A DNA stretch of 64,000 nt from contig NC_064219.1 of assembly GCF_023101765.2 (NCBI RefSeq), positions 9,155,774 to 9,219,773 of the forward strand, in the 5' to 3' direction. The notes beneath the pieces are model-generated. The model had not been told where the DNA came from. It made no database searches and saw only the letters and a program-made list of their open reading frames with translations. This document shows, in pieces, positions 46,604 to 59,900 of this stretch. The position numbers and the translations under genes were made by a program. Every line of letters starts with the position of its first letter. The stretch's first letter is position 1. This DNA comes from Spodoptera frugiperda (taxonomy: Eukaryota; Arthropoda; Insecta; Lepidoptera; Noctuidae).

Positions 46604-47020
46604 ACTACATAGTATAAAACAAAGTCACTTTTTCTGTCCCTATTTCCCTTTGTATGCTTAAATCTTTAAAACTACTTTAGGGAACAGAGAGTAAAGTTCC
46701 CTAAGAAAAGGAGGATCCTCCGACCAGGCGAGGTGATCAGCCTGGCGGGCTTTCTGCCCAACTGGTGTTCGTTGGGATTTTCTATCCATGTTAATTAGCA
46801 TGTAAACTTCATACATGTATGTGCTATGCAGGATATTTATGACGTCATCCGTTGATAGTCTATGTGCGACTTCTGTCATCTGTCACTTGTCAGAGTGTCG
46901 CCACACTACGCAACGGATTTTGATGCGGTTTGGTTATTAGATTGAGTGATTCAAGAGGAAATTATATGTATAATAATATTCATGAAATAGTGGAGAAATA
47001 TTGTATTTTTTGAGGTTTCT
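46604..47020 (-). repeat. Dispersed repeat interrupted by a 225 bp insertion
   Basis: Reverse copy of 23084-23275: 46604-46676 matches the 3' part (ACTACATAGTATAAAACAAA) and 46905-47020 the 5' part (CGCAACGGATTTTGATGCGG-type, GAGTGATTCAAGAGGA). Unrelated sequence at about 46677-46904 splits it. Confidence 0.6.
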
Positions 47021-47104
47021 AATGTGATTAATATAACGTTAATTACCTTTTTTTTTCGCTTTCAATGCAAACCCTTCGAAATTTATCAAAATAATGTACT
47101 AATA

Positions 47105-47920
47105 TTTGGGGCCACTATATATTACTACAAACATTAAAATAGATAACAATGTTACATAAATGTTGTCATATAAGTTAATTGTTAACGCTTGTTATATGAC
47201 TGAAAATACTTACCTCATTAAGGTCGAAACTGACAAATTGCGGTATTTTGAGATACACACACTCACTAGTCCATAAAGGTTCAGAATTAATAATATAGTT
47301 AACTAGCGGACCCGACAGACGTTGTCCTGTCTACACGTCTTTAATTTGAAATTTTTAAACTTTTTTTAATACTCGTAAGCTTACAATGCAAGACCCTTCG
47401 AAATTATTATTCAAATGTTATGACAATATCTAACGTCATTAATATTTGACACTGCGATGGTAGCGCCGTCTGTCCGATCCAATACTACAAACATTCCAAA
47501 ATCAACAACTAACTAATAAATTACATAAATGTATGTCATAAAAAAAACATTGTCCAGCGGACAAAATATGTGAATGAAACCATACTCAGATCCTCATTGA
47601 AGGTCACACACAAAAAATTTCATTATAATCAGTCCAGTCGTTTAAAAGAAGTTCAGTGACATACACACTTACAGAAGAATTATATATATAAAGATTTCCA
47701 CATTGTGCGTTGTGACATCATTACTTTCCAGTGCACCACAATTGGATATATGTTATAAATAGACTAATCTGTTATTTTAAAACTGTTACAATATTTCTTA
47801 ATCCATTTTACCTTTTTTATGGATTAGCAATAAGTCTGATTAATGGTTATGTTTTATAAACTTTATAATTAATAGAAGAATAACATATTTGGATTAAAAT
47901 TTAATCCGTATTATTTATAT
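47105..47920 (-). pseudogene. Decayed duplicate of polycalin promoter and first exon
   Basis: Aligns with 45225-45675. It shares GGCCACTATATATTACTA, TTACATAAATGTT, the donor region (ACTTACCTCATTAAGGTCGA, complement AATGAG|GTAAGT), CAAATTGCGGTAT and CACACTCACTAGTCCA. Beyond a roughly 380 bp insertion (about 47315-47694, starting CTAGCGGACCCGACAGACG) it resumes at TTTCCACATTGTGCGTTGTG with the TATA region and the ATTAAAATTTAATCCGT end. The exon has lost about 40 bases that encode the end of the signal peptide and the first cysteine, and its ATG is cut off by the insertion. It cannot encode a signal peptide. Confidence 0.82.
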
Positions 47921-48149
47921 ATTTATCTAAAAAACTTTACATATAAAATTGATAAAATTTTAATAAAAATTGATAAAATTTGGTCCAGATATAGTTAAGG
48001 AAAGTCTCGAAAAGTCCACAGGAGTGGAAAAAATATTGTTTGTTACGCGAAGTCACCGAAAATTCTACAGTAGGTACATAACAGGATATTCAATCATGTA
48101 TATGTTGCTAGGGATGACGTATTTAGGTATTGAGTCGTGGTTTCTGAAT

Positions 48150-48290
48150 CCCCAATGATCCTCAAATTCCTGACCTCCAAAAAGCTGGCAACGTACTTTT
48201 AACGCCTCTGATATTTAGGGTGTCCATGGGCGGCACCCATTACTTACCATCAGGTGACCCATATGCTCGTTTATCTTATAAAAAAACAAC
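48150..48290 (+). mobile_element. SINE-like repeat (family A)
   Basis: Contains CAAATTCCTGACCTCCAAAA, AAGCTGGCAACG, GGTGTCCATGGGCGGC and TTACCATCAGGTGACC. The same blocks occur at 86-190, 2205-2420, 13010-13250 and 14040-14325. Confidence 0.7.
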
Positions 48291-49389
48291 GGTAATCTCT
48301 GGTGGCATTATACAGTTTTCTTATTTACGTGTGTGGATTAGCCTCCCAAAGTCGTCCAATAACATTCTGTATGATGATTTGAGAAGCATTGAGCATCCAA
48401 GTGTTTTGAACTTGGTTGCAACAATAATAATATTTTTATTGTAGCACAAGTTTACAGAACAAATTTTGCTGAAATGATGTTAACTGTTTTTGATACTACT
48501 TTTATGTTACTTATTATATTTAAATCTACTAGTTGTTTTTTTATTAGCTTTAGTTTTTTAGTGTCAGCTATGTACCTACGTTTGAAACAGAAAAAAAAAA
48601 CGCGTATTTGCCAATTATAATATAAAGATCATCTTTGTAGTATCTCGGATGAAGTCCAGAAACGAGCAACAATTAGAAAAAAAAAATTGTATCTACGAAA
48701 ACCTGAAAACGTACTCCCATGACAAGGCATTAAATTGGAGAATACCTGTTCAAATTACTTATTAGGGAAGTAGAGTTTGTACTGATACTGCAAGTGTATC
48801 CAACATCTTTGCATAATAAACGAAGGTTTTCATTTTCTATTTCCGAGAAAGTTCTACATCATAAAAACGGAAGCTGTTTTGACCCTTAATTCAAGCTCAG
48901 TCCAAGAATTTATGATCCTACCAATAACGTAAATGTAAACGCAGTAGGGTAAAAAGAAAGCCAAGTTCAATACAAAACCTATGCTTGGTTGTGGGCTTCG
49001 CCACAAAAAGAATAGAAATCTAAATGAGTGCCAAGTTCTGTATAAAATCCAAATATGTATTTATTGGAAGAAAATAACATTATGAACAAGTATTAAAATT
49101 CTATTTATATGTTTTATTGGATACCTATTACATTTGCTGTTATTTAAAATGTGATATTACAAAGTAGGTAAGATATGACTTGGCCAGTTTTCATTATCTC
49201 AGTCTTTCTATTAAGTTATTCAATTTTTTTTAATCCTGATAAACACAGGCCAAGTGAGCTACGATCATTATTTGCGTAGCTCAGTACCACTTTCTTAACA
49301 ACATTATCTACTAGGCGCTATAATTCCGAAACCACAGACTTCGAACCTTCGTCATAAAACAAAGTTTTATCTTACAGAAGAATACTATC

Positions 49390-49700
49390 ACCCAAAACAT
49401 AAATGTAATGCCAATTTCGATAATATTGGAATGCTTCTCCTATAAAAGAAGTGAGATCTAAAGTAAGTAAAGTTCCATAGCTTTTCTCAGTTAAAAATGA
49501 TATAACAATAATGGCAAGTTTTACACAGTTCTTTGTTATAAACCTACTAAACGCAAAAAACTCAAGTATATAATTTTCTATTAAAACTTGCCAAGTTATA
49601 TCATTTTTAACTGAGGTCCACACGAAACAATGGAACTTGGTATTATTTAGATCTCACTTCTTTTTAGGCGAAGCAATTCCAATGGTATCGATGTTTGGCA
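49390..49700. repeat. About 310 bp imperfect inverted repeat
   Basis: AATATTGGAATGCTTCTCC, AAAGAAGTGAGATCTAAA, AAGTTCCATAG and CTCAGTTAAAAATGATATAA on the left are followed in reverse order by their complements on the right (TTATATCATTTTTAACTGAG, CAATGGAACTTGG, TTTAGATCTCACTTC, GCAATTCCAAT). The axis is near 49545. Probably a decayed foldback element. Confidence 0.8.
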
Positions 49701-50838
49701 TCCTTTCACAATGTTTTGGGTACAAAATTTCATTTATTTTTGTACAGGTTTATTTTCTTTTTTTCTGGAATGATTTACTTTACTTTGACTAAATACAAAT
49801 CCTTCGTAAGAATTTTAGGTCAGAGGTACGACATTGGAAGATATAATATAAATTTTTTGTTAAAGTTCCTGTAGGGGTATGAATTTACACCTTCAGAATT
49901 TTTAAAACCGAAGTCACACTTGGCCATTTTCAGATTTTTTCCTTTACCTTGACCTAAAGACCTACCTCCAAATGCCAAATTTCAAGATCAATAAACCTAT
50001 TGGAAAGTAACATCTAGGTTTTTGATGAGTGAGTCAGTCAGTGAGTGTATAAAAAAAATAGCGATTTTCTGACGTCAATATCTCAAGACCTACAATAGGT
50101 AGACAAAAATGAAATTTTGTATTTAGTATTTATAAGTAATAGATCTGAACAGATACTAGAAATTTCATATGCGTACAAGGATAAAATACTGATTTTGAGT
50201 TAAAGGTGGGTCGAACTTGGCCCGTTCTGGACAAATGGTTCGTGTTCAATATAACCCACGGCCGGTGAGCTCGGTTTTTTTGCTAGAATCTGAGCTGGCG
50301 GACACACTGCCGTGTGTCTAGATTAATATTATATGACTTTGGGAGACTTACTCCTACCCGCATAATGCAGATCAAGTAAGAAATCCGAGCTTTTCTATTA
50401 GAAATAATAATAATAATAAATCTTTTAAAGTTCTATTTTGATACATTAAAAAGAAAAAAAAAACTCAGTATTTTTACTGAACCTTCATCGATATTATTTG
50501 GTCCACACGAAACAATAATAATTATTATTTGTAACTCTTTGACGAGCAATTCAACTGGTAATATGTTTCAGAAAGTTGTACGTACAAAAATTCTTACTTT
50601 GATCAACAAATTATTGATTCGAGTCTGGAAGTGATGTATTTTTTTATAACCTTTAATCCCCGAAGGGGTAGGCAGAGGTGCACATTATGGCACATAATGT
50701 CTATGTAAAGTGTGTGTATGTGGAAGTGATGTGTATGAGAACTTTTAAAAGAAGTATATGAGGTGGGGCCCCTAGGCGCTAGCCTACGTCACAAAGACAA
50801 ATAATAAGATCAACATAAATCCTAAAGGAAATATAACA

Positions 50839-50844
50839 TTTATT
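50839..50844 (-). terminator. Polyadenylation signal of the upstream polycalin-like gene
   Basis: Minus-strand AATAAA 78 bases beyond the TAA at 50924-50922. Confidence 0.6.
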
Positions 50845-50921
50845 AGAAAGTAAAAAAAAATATTTTACAATGATAATAATACATAGACAAAAATATATAT
50901 ATTTTTAAATACATTTAGTAT

Positions 50922-53900
50922 TTACAATAATAATTGAAATATGGCGCATACAAGGAGTACAACAATACTGCTTTTGACTAAAAATGCTGAACTGGGTTCT
51001 GGACAATTCTCATCGTGTTCAATATTTCTGAAATACGGTTCATGGAGCTCTTGTCTTGCTTGTATCTGAGCTGCGATGGCTGCCCCTCCTTCAGATGACA
51101 TAGTCCTTTCGCGACTCAGTTGCCAAGCACGAACTAGAATGAAATGGTAATAATATAATGTTACTTAGGTTACTGTTACTTGTTAGCAAATAAATAGCAC
51201 TAAATTTCCATCCTGAACTGTAATATCTGTTATATATAAGGTACACGGTAGGACTACCTTTTCTCAATTCCTTATTACCTATAAGTGCGAAAGTTTGCGA
51301 GATTACATTAATATATATGAACGTTTGTTTCTTTTACGAAATAACTATAATATCGTCGTTCATATTGCAATTTGTTCAATGCCAAAAAATATATATTTTT
51401 GTTTTATTTGTATACATAATTATTTATGAATGATTCAAAATACACATTTAATAGAACACAATAGGTAAAAACCATTAGTTATTAATTTTGATGATTTTGA
51501 TGTTATGAAGTATTTTTTTTTTCAGTACAATGTTTTTTACTTTCCTGTAAACTCGTAATTTTTGGATTTTACGATATGGATTAGGATGAAATTGCCTACG
51601 TACGGAGACAGATTATCTTGGGAACGCGGGCGAAACCACTTGTAAGAGCTAGTTAGTCAATAGCAAGTATAATGTATGTAACTTTCAATATTATTTTTAA
51701 ATAATAAAAGCTAAACATGATTTTGACGTAAATATTTTTTTATTGTGGACTCTCCGATTTTTGTAACTTTCATTTTACACAAAGTGTTGCGCCGTGCAGG
51801 AATCGAACCCGCGGTACATTGTGCGACAGCCGGTTGCCCAGCCACCGCGCCAACACTACAGTTAGAAGTCAGCAGTCAAGATCTAGTAGAAGAAGTATGC
51901 ATTTAGTTTCAGAGTAAAACAGCATGATATTTTGTGTAGTTATTTAACTAAGAAATACTTATAAGTATGTATTACTAGCAAAACCGGGGAACTCCGTTTC
52001 GCCACCAATGTTAATTTTTTCCTGAATTTTCTTTGCTATAAACCTCACGAAGCCCGAGACCTTTCCAATGAATGCAAAACCGTATTGGTTCGTGCATTCA
52101 GGACTTATAGCGTCAGGAAAGAAAACCCATTTTTTTTTTTATATAATAGATGATCTTTTTCCACTATTGATAAAAATATATTCTTGTATTTTTTATTTTG
52201 AGTAACATTTAAGTGTGTTTGTACATCTTATTCTTAAGTTTTTTTGTTAAATAGTAAAATTGCACACATACCTTTTCGTTCGAAGGCGTTAACGTTGGAG
52301 CAACTGTACGCTAACGCGTAATTGGTGTAGTCTGTGGCCAGTATATAGACTATGGTATCAGCACTTTCTGAAATCAAAATAAGTACAAAATTTTAACAGC
52401 ACAAAATTAACATGATTTTACGTCGTTTCGTAGTTTAATCTAGTGGCATTAGATAGAGTGAACTATTTTCTAAATTATATACTCAAAAACGTTATTGTTT
52501 TCTGTCAAACTCATCCAACAGGTATAATCAATTTTATTAATCTGACTCAATTTAAGAATTGTCGCTTACCTTCTGAGTCCGCAACTGGCAAGGTTACAGA
52601 TATTTGACCAGAGCTATCAGTAGAATTTATTCGGCCTGTTCCTTCCGTAATTGATAATTCTCCATTGACCACCTCGTATGAAATAATTTTGATGCTGTCG
52701 GATTCTGAAGTAAATCTCATGCCAACACAAGTGGTTGTAACAGGGTCGTATCTTCTGATCTGGTACCAGTTTCCTTCGAACTATAAAAAACGAATATCAC
52801 TTAATGTCAAGTCTGTGAACATTAAATTTTTGACTATTATAGGAACTTTACACTATATGAGCGATATATTATTGAAAACTTTAATCAGTAGTTAATGAAC
52901 GTAATATATTATGTGTATGGAAATTAAGCTTCATGTTGCAAACTTCATTGTTGTAGTGGTTGGATGGCCGGCTAATGCACAATGTGTCGCTATTTCGATT
53001 TCTGGTGTGTTTCTAATAATATTTTTGATGTGTTCTACAAAATATTGTTTCGGGTCTGGAGATGATTTGTATGTTGTGTTTGTAAATGCACCTATGACAA
53101 AAAAAACCACGTGTTTTCTTGATGTTTTGTTTTTTGTCACGGAGGCGTTTTTTACGTAGCTCCCAGTAGGTCACCGACTTCTAAGCTATCAGTATAATAG
53201 TAGATATTTTTCGCATTTTAGCTGTTACTTTTGTATTGTTTTTAGTTTTTGGTTTTCTAAGTTGGTTTTTCTAACGCAGATTTTTATTTTTCTATTTTTA
53301 GTATATGGGCTACACAGAATTATCGGCAAACAATTTTCAAGGCAGACCAATGTTTGCGAACTCCGCTAGTAGAAAATAAAAACTTACAGATGATTGTCGT
53401 GGCGTGCTCTACTAATTATAAATAAATATGATGATTCACGCAATCTTACCTTATCCACGTCGAAGGACGGAACGCCAGAAATGGTTTGGTCACACTGGCC
53501 AGGTATAATGATGTCATCATTTAGAGCAATGTTGGGATAGAAGAAACACGTTTCAGTACTCTGATCCGTGGCCTGGTAATACTTTTCTTTGAGACCTTGA
53601 GTGGTGCTAACCACTGCATCAATAGCAGCATTGTCTTGAGGACTCAGTGTTCCGGATCTACTTAGTTTCCAGCTGCCAACTGGAAATTAAATTGGTTTGT
53701 GAGAGAAACTTAATAATTTGATTGTTATCAGAGATGTTCATAACTAACCAATTTAAAAATACTTCAAATTTCACTAAATAAAGTCATTAAACGTTTATTT
53801 AAGTAATACACGTCAATTGTACACTGAAACGACAATATTTAACTAACAACAGACGTTTTTAGTTTTTCCGCAAAATTTCAAGTATTAGCTTACCAGCATT

Positions 53901-56900
53901 TCTCTCATCGGTCCACAGTACCTCTGAATTAGCCAGGAAAATTCTTTCTCCATCACTGGCTAGTTTTGAGGTGCCGTGTTTGACTGATGCAGTGGAAGCT
54001 TGGAAAATGGCCTGTCCACTTACTGATTTACCTGTTCACCCTTCTTCTCAGAGACAATGGGACGTGCCGCTGTGCAGTATTATTCGTGAGTCATTAATCA
54101 ACTCTTCTTCTAATGCTGCAGAGCGAGCTCGCTTATTGGCTGTGGGAGTGGGAATCAGGTTTGTGGCTTCATCCCGTCATTTAACATAGGAACTATGTTG
54201 GATGACATTACGTTCCGGCTAGCTGTGTGCTTACGGTTGGGTGCTCCCTGTGTCTCTCCGCATTGTTGTCACTGTGGAGAAAGAGTCGATGGCTCGGGAC
54301 ACCATGGTCTTTCATGTCGTAGAAGTGCAGGCCGCATAAGTCGTCATGCCAGCATCAACGACATTATTCGTCGTGCTCTCGCCTCAGCCGGCGTACCAGC
54401 CGTATTAGAACCTAATGGTTTGGTACGTGATGATGGCAAGAGACCAGATGGTATGTCGTTGCTGCCTTGGAAGATGGGTAGGCCTTTGGTGTGGGACGCT
54501 AGTGGTGTAGACACCCTTGCGCCATCTCACCTTCTAAGTACTGCTGCATGCGCTGGTGCGGCTGCTTCCGCGGCAGAGGACCTCAAGCGGCGCAAATATT
54601 CTAACTTAGTTGGCAATTATTGTTTTGAGCCGTTTGGGGTCGAAACACTTGGGCCATGGGGTCCTGGTGCACATTCTCTATATAAAGAAATTGCACATAA
54701 GCTATTCGACTCTACGCGTGACCAGAAGGCTGGCTATTTCTTCGGTCAAAAGATAAGCATTGCCATACAACGTGGCAATGCGGCCAGTCTTCTGGGAACG
54801 TTCCCCAATGACAGCGATGCGGACGAGTACTTCGACGCCTAACCACACCTAACCACGCCTATTGCCTTTATTTAGTTTTAAGTTAGTTTTTATTCCTTAT
54901 TTTTTTTGTATTTTTAGGTTGTAAATAATGTGTTAGTTTAGATTAATAATTATTCCTAGCTACTTAAATCTTATATGACAAAACAACAAACGTACACTTA
55001 CACTATGTACTTGCTGGTGAGAAAGATACTATCGAGTCACACAATCTGAGATCAAATCTACTTTAAAGTCATTTTGTCATTGCTTAAGAAATACAAACAA
55101 AATTAAATTACAATAGCACAAAACTAATTATGTATAATAACTTGCCAAATAATATTAAAGAGTGTCAATCGATTGCCATGTTTAAAGATAGGTTGAGAAA
55201 ATTTGTATGACAAAAAATACTAATACCGTTTGATCATTGTCATAACTTTGTATACCTAGTTATAATTAGTCATTTAAGCTCATTGTAAGTGAACCATGTT
55301 CTTTATGAGTAAATTAATAATCATTAACCTTAAACGCAACGTTTACCCACCTCGTCTAGTGATTTTGCCTTCATTGTTTACATTGGTGCAGCTGTATACA
55401 AGTGCATAACTAATGTAGTCGGTTGCCAGTACGTAGTAGTTGGATCGCCTGATCTCTGCAAATATAATGTTTTAAGAATTTTGTTGTTTCCTTGATTTGT
55501 TGTTGTTTGTGTTATGTTAACAATGTTAAGGTAAAATTCGATACGGTATATCCTTTTTGTTAATCATGATAATTATTGTAAAACAATACAACATTTTATC
55601 ACTTCACTTGGAATTAAACAACTTGCATTATTTTTTTTTATTCGACAAAAAAAAAATCAACTACCATTTCAATGAAAATCCGATTCAATCAATTTATTCG
55701 TGTTAGCATACAAAGCGTACCTAAAATCCTGGTATTATTCACTAGGTAAATAATCATCATTATCTTACTAATAAAGATGTTGAAAATCAGTGAGAAGCTC
55801 TTGTCGTAATACGTAACCTGCACATTCAACTACACATCGAGATTACTTACCGCCATTGACACTGAAAGTAACTTCTAATTCCGCAGTTCCGTCAGCGCGT
55901 GTAGCAATAGCTGTTCCTTGTATCGTGGATGATTCTCCATTTGTAACTTGGCTGTTCATCACAGAAACGGCGCCTCCGGCAATTATGGAGTAATTAGCTC
56001 GGTTACACTGTCCAGCTTGTGTCCCCTGTGGGTATCTAGCGACTTCTATCCACAGGCCTTCATACTAGAAATAAAATGAAATATTAATTATTATGTTATC
56101 GGCTTACTCACGTATTTGATTTACGAGGAACTCGACTAGTTTCAAGCCATGCTAGAGGCTCATATTCATGAGCAGCATTCCGCGACACACGACGCGGCGA
56201 TTGTACAGTAGCGCGATATACACAATAATATGTAAAATATCAGTAGATGTTTGGCCACTATTCAATATTAGATACTTCAAAATTTAGCAAAAAGTTTTTT
56301 TTTCTTCGTAACATAGACATTCAAACAATGCTTCTGAATAGAAATGTTGTGCCAGTGCTACAAAATTAAGTAATATAAGCGACTTACAGCAGTGGGTTTG
56401 AAGTCCGAAATCCCTCTGATGCTGGTGTCGCAAGGACCAGGTAGTTCGATGTATTGCTGTGTTTCAGCAATCTGTGGATAGTAGAAGCACGATGCATAGC
56501 TTTGACTTGTGGGTAGGTAATACTCTTTAAGTAGACCTTGTGTTTGGCTTATGACTTCATCAATTTTATTATTGGCCTCTTCGCTCAGAGTACCTGATCT
56601 GCTAAGCACCCAACTGCCGACTAAAAATTAGGATTGTGTAAGTAGAAGTGTCATCGCAGGAAACAAATATAATAAATTGATTAGACAACATGTCTTTGAG
56701 ATTACCTCGTCGTTTTCCGTTATCTAAATTGGAGCAGCTGTACACAAGAGCATATTCGTCATATTTGACTGCGAGAACGTAGTAGTTTGATTCTCCATTT
56801 ACTGAAATACAATCACTTGATTAGCTTAAAATGTAAAATAATATTTACGAGCGGGTTTTTCTGATGGTCCTTTTATGTAATTTTATATTACAAATTCAGT

Positions 56901-59900
56901 GTGAATTTTTAGTCGTCTTACTAAAGTAGTGTTCTTAATGTATTCGATATTCAATGGGGGTATTGGTAGGCGCAGTATGGTATAAGACAAGGTAGGAAAA
57001 TTAAACATTTGTTAGTCCAGTTAAATTTAATCGTTAAATCTAGTAGATAACTATGTAACCAGGAATTGTATTGTGAATCTGATTGAAAAAGAGTACCATA
57101 TGGAGTTTCTTGCTCGTAATTCTCCATAGGAATCCACACTTTGCGAGCAAATAGCTTCACTAGAGGACTGACCGACAGACGTTATTAATATTATTATATT
57201 TGCTTTAACGTTCAAAAGTGCCTTCCTGGTCTATTTGAAATAAATGATTTTGACATTGACTTGACTTGGACTTTGATATTAAAAAAATAGACGTATTTTT
57301 ATCATTCAAGGTTACAATCTCTTATCATATCATAACTTACAAAAAATGGAGTTAAGTTTAGGAGTGGATGTACCCTATACAATGTGTGGGTAAACCGTAA
57401 CGTCTCAATATATTTCAAATCAATGTTTCGTCGGAAGTAGTTATGTAATTTTGAAAGAAAAGATAAAATACGTGTTTAATGTTTTAAAATAATCTACTAG
57501 ACGAACATAATACATTTTTTGGATACTATCCTTCTTAATTACATAAGATAAGATCTAAAGGAAAATAATCAAATATATACTTAGAAATATAAAAACCAAT
57601 TGAAAATATTTGTATTATAACTTTCATAAAACATCTAAATTAATTTTATTATGTTTCCCGATTTAACGTAATGCTACGGTATGTCGCGGAATGCCCCCGT
57701 CGTCCCCACGGCGTGGGAAGTTCATGAGGATTTCCATCGCGTTACAAAAAAAAAAAAAAAAATGTCGCGGAATGCTGCTCATTCATTAATATTATGTTGC
57801 AGTATGTATATATAAAGCCGTAATACATATAGTTAGAATTTAATCTTGAAATATACATAAGTATATATCACTAAACTTGGACCGTTTCATAACTATGTAT
57901 ATTCCTAGTGAGATGGTAATGAATCGCTTTCGTATGTTTCGGTAGGTATATAATTATATCCCTAGGATATAAGTATATTAAGGCTTTATCAGTCTTACTG
58001 CGACGAATATTCTTAAGCTACCACCAGGTTTTCGTTAAACAGTTACGTCATGTTAAAAACGTTTACTTATACGATTTGATTTACTCGATTTATTTATTTA
58101 ATTCATTCTACTTTCATTTTATGTATGAATTAAAATACACAAGCTAATCTAGCGTAAGTAGTTCATAATATAATAAATACGTGTTTGATAAATACCTACT
58201 CTTTTTTGTATCATGACACACATAAGGCTATGACCAATAGGAATGGTCATAGCCTTATGTTTTAGAGCCTATAACCTTCCTCGATAAATGTACTATCGAA
58301 GAAAATATTATTCTAATAGGACCAGTAGTTCCGGAGATTAGGGCGTTCAAACAAACAAAAAACTCTTTAGCTATTATTATTGGTATAGAGTATAGATACA
58401 TATTTATGGTAGCTACTGAGTATTAAAGCCGTTATTGAATTGAACTACTTATTTAATTGTCTATTTACTTATACACAAATAGAATAGGCCCTTATCATCA
58501 GTCGAAATCATAAAAAAAAAAATGAAATTACTTACCATTATTAAAAGTAACTTTCAATTGTCCTGTTCCATCATCGCTAGCAACTGCCTGTCCTGATATC
58601 GTGAACTGTTCTTCATTAATAACTTGGCTGTTCAATACGGAGACGGTGTTACTAGTGAGTACCTCGTATTTAGCACGGTTACACTGGCCTGTTTGTGTTG
58701 GCTGCGGGTATCTAGCGAGTTCTATCCATTCACCCTGGTACTGATGATAGAATGGAATATTACAATCACATAAAATAACTATGTAAGTACCTACTAAACA
58801 ATACTAGCAAACCCGGCGAACTCCGTTTCGCCATCAATGATTTTCCCTTTTCCAGATTTCCTCTTGAATTTTTTCCTGGATATTCTTTACTACATATATA
58901 CCTCACAGAGCTCGACCTTTCTAACGAATGCAAAACCGTGGAAATTGGTTCGTGCGTCCTGGAGTTATAGCGTTAGGAAGGAAAACTCGACTTAATTTTA
59001 TATAATAGATTGTCTTTGCATTTTTCCTAAATACCCATTTTTGATACTTAAATTCTAAACAAGCAGTATGTTAATTTTTCCGTTAATTAATATTGTAATT
59101 AAAAACAAGATACTTACACTATTTGCATCGAATCCCGCAATTCCTTTGATATTGGGGTCGCAAGATCCATCCAGTTCGACGTATTGCCATGTCGGATCAA
59201 ACTCTGGATAATAGAAACAATCGTTTGGCCCTTGGCCTGTTTTCTGGTAGTAAGTTGGATGGAGACCTTGGGTGCTGCTTACGACTTTATCAATTTCAGC
59301 TTGACCCTCTAGGCCTACTGATCCTGTTTTGCTAAGCACCCAACTGCCGACTAAAGAAAGGATAGCGTAAGTAGGTATTTTTTTTTAGAAAACAAAGTAT
59401 ATATATTGGTATGTAAATTATCTTTGAAATCACCTCGCCTGTTTCCATTAGGTAAAGAATTGCAGGTGTATACAAGAGCGTAATTTTGGTAGTCGGTCGC
59501 CAGGACGTAATAATCTGATTTGCTGTTGTCTGAAATAAAAAAAAAATCTTTACTTATTTATATGTAGAAACACAGTAAATCCAAAATATGGTTACATTAG
59601 TTTATTGAAGTCAGTATTTCTATGTTATGATTATTTAATGATTTCAAATTATGGGTACGTAGCAAAGGACTGAACGTCATTGGAATTACATAGATATTTA
59701 TATGGTATTTCTGAATGGTTGTTTTGCCAACTCGTACAGCACTCCCGAGGCGATTTTTTTGGTATTTTTTTTTATTCGATATAAATTAATGCTTGAATAC
59801 AATCCCACCTGATGGTAAGTAGTGATATAATCGTATTAATATATATATATATATATATGATAATATACGATTGTAAGCGTGTTTTTGGATTTAACTAAGA

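Larger units (their letters stand above)
45540..50838. other. Spacer between the two polycalin-like genes
   Basis: No intact gene. It holds family C SINE-like sequence 45870-46030, a MITE 46322-46602, an interrupted dispersed repeat 46604-47020, a decayed exon-1 copy 47105-47920, family A SINE-like sequence 48150-48290, a large inverted repeat 49390-49700 and simple AT-rich DNA. About 49830-50260 resembles other dispersed lepidopteran repeats (GATGAGTGAGTCAGTCAGTG) but has no second copy here. Confidence 0.55.
50922..52780 (-). other. Lipocalin domain 6 and membrane-anchor exon of the upstream gene
   Basis: Exons 52780-52570 (GNWYQIRRYDPVTTTC), 52367-52272 (ATDYTNYALAYSC) and 51133-50922 (AWQLSRERTMSSEGG, CPEPSSAF, then SIVVLLVCAIFQLLL). 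Direct counterpart of domain 5 in the sister gene. Confidence 0.86.
53450..56064 (-). other. Lipocalin domain 5 cassette of the upstream gene
   Basis: Exons 56064-55851 (YEGLWIEVARYPQGTQAGQC), 55455-55351 (ATDYISYALVYSC) and 53679-53450 (SWKLSRSGTLSPQDNAAI). The intron before the last exon contains retroelement fragments (53890-55215). Corresponds to domain 4 of the sister gene. Confidence 0.85.

Noticed and set aside
47217..47312. Functional first exon of a third polycalin gene
   Set aside because: The start codon is separated by a 380 bp insertion and about 40 bases of the signal peptide region are deleted, so no signal peptide can be made.
51785..51860. Functional tRNA gene
   Set aside because: Box A and box B-like sequences are present but no clean acceptor stem or anticodon arm could be paired; better explained as a SINE head.
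54195..54842. 215-codon open frame as a host gene
   Set aside because: Its motifs match a retroelement-associated family, the upstream part is frameshifted, and it lies antisense in a polycalin intron.
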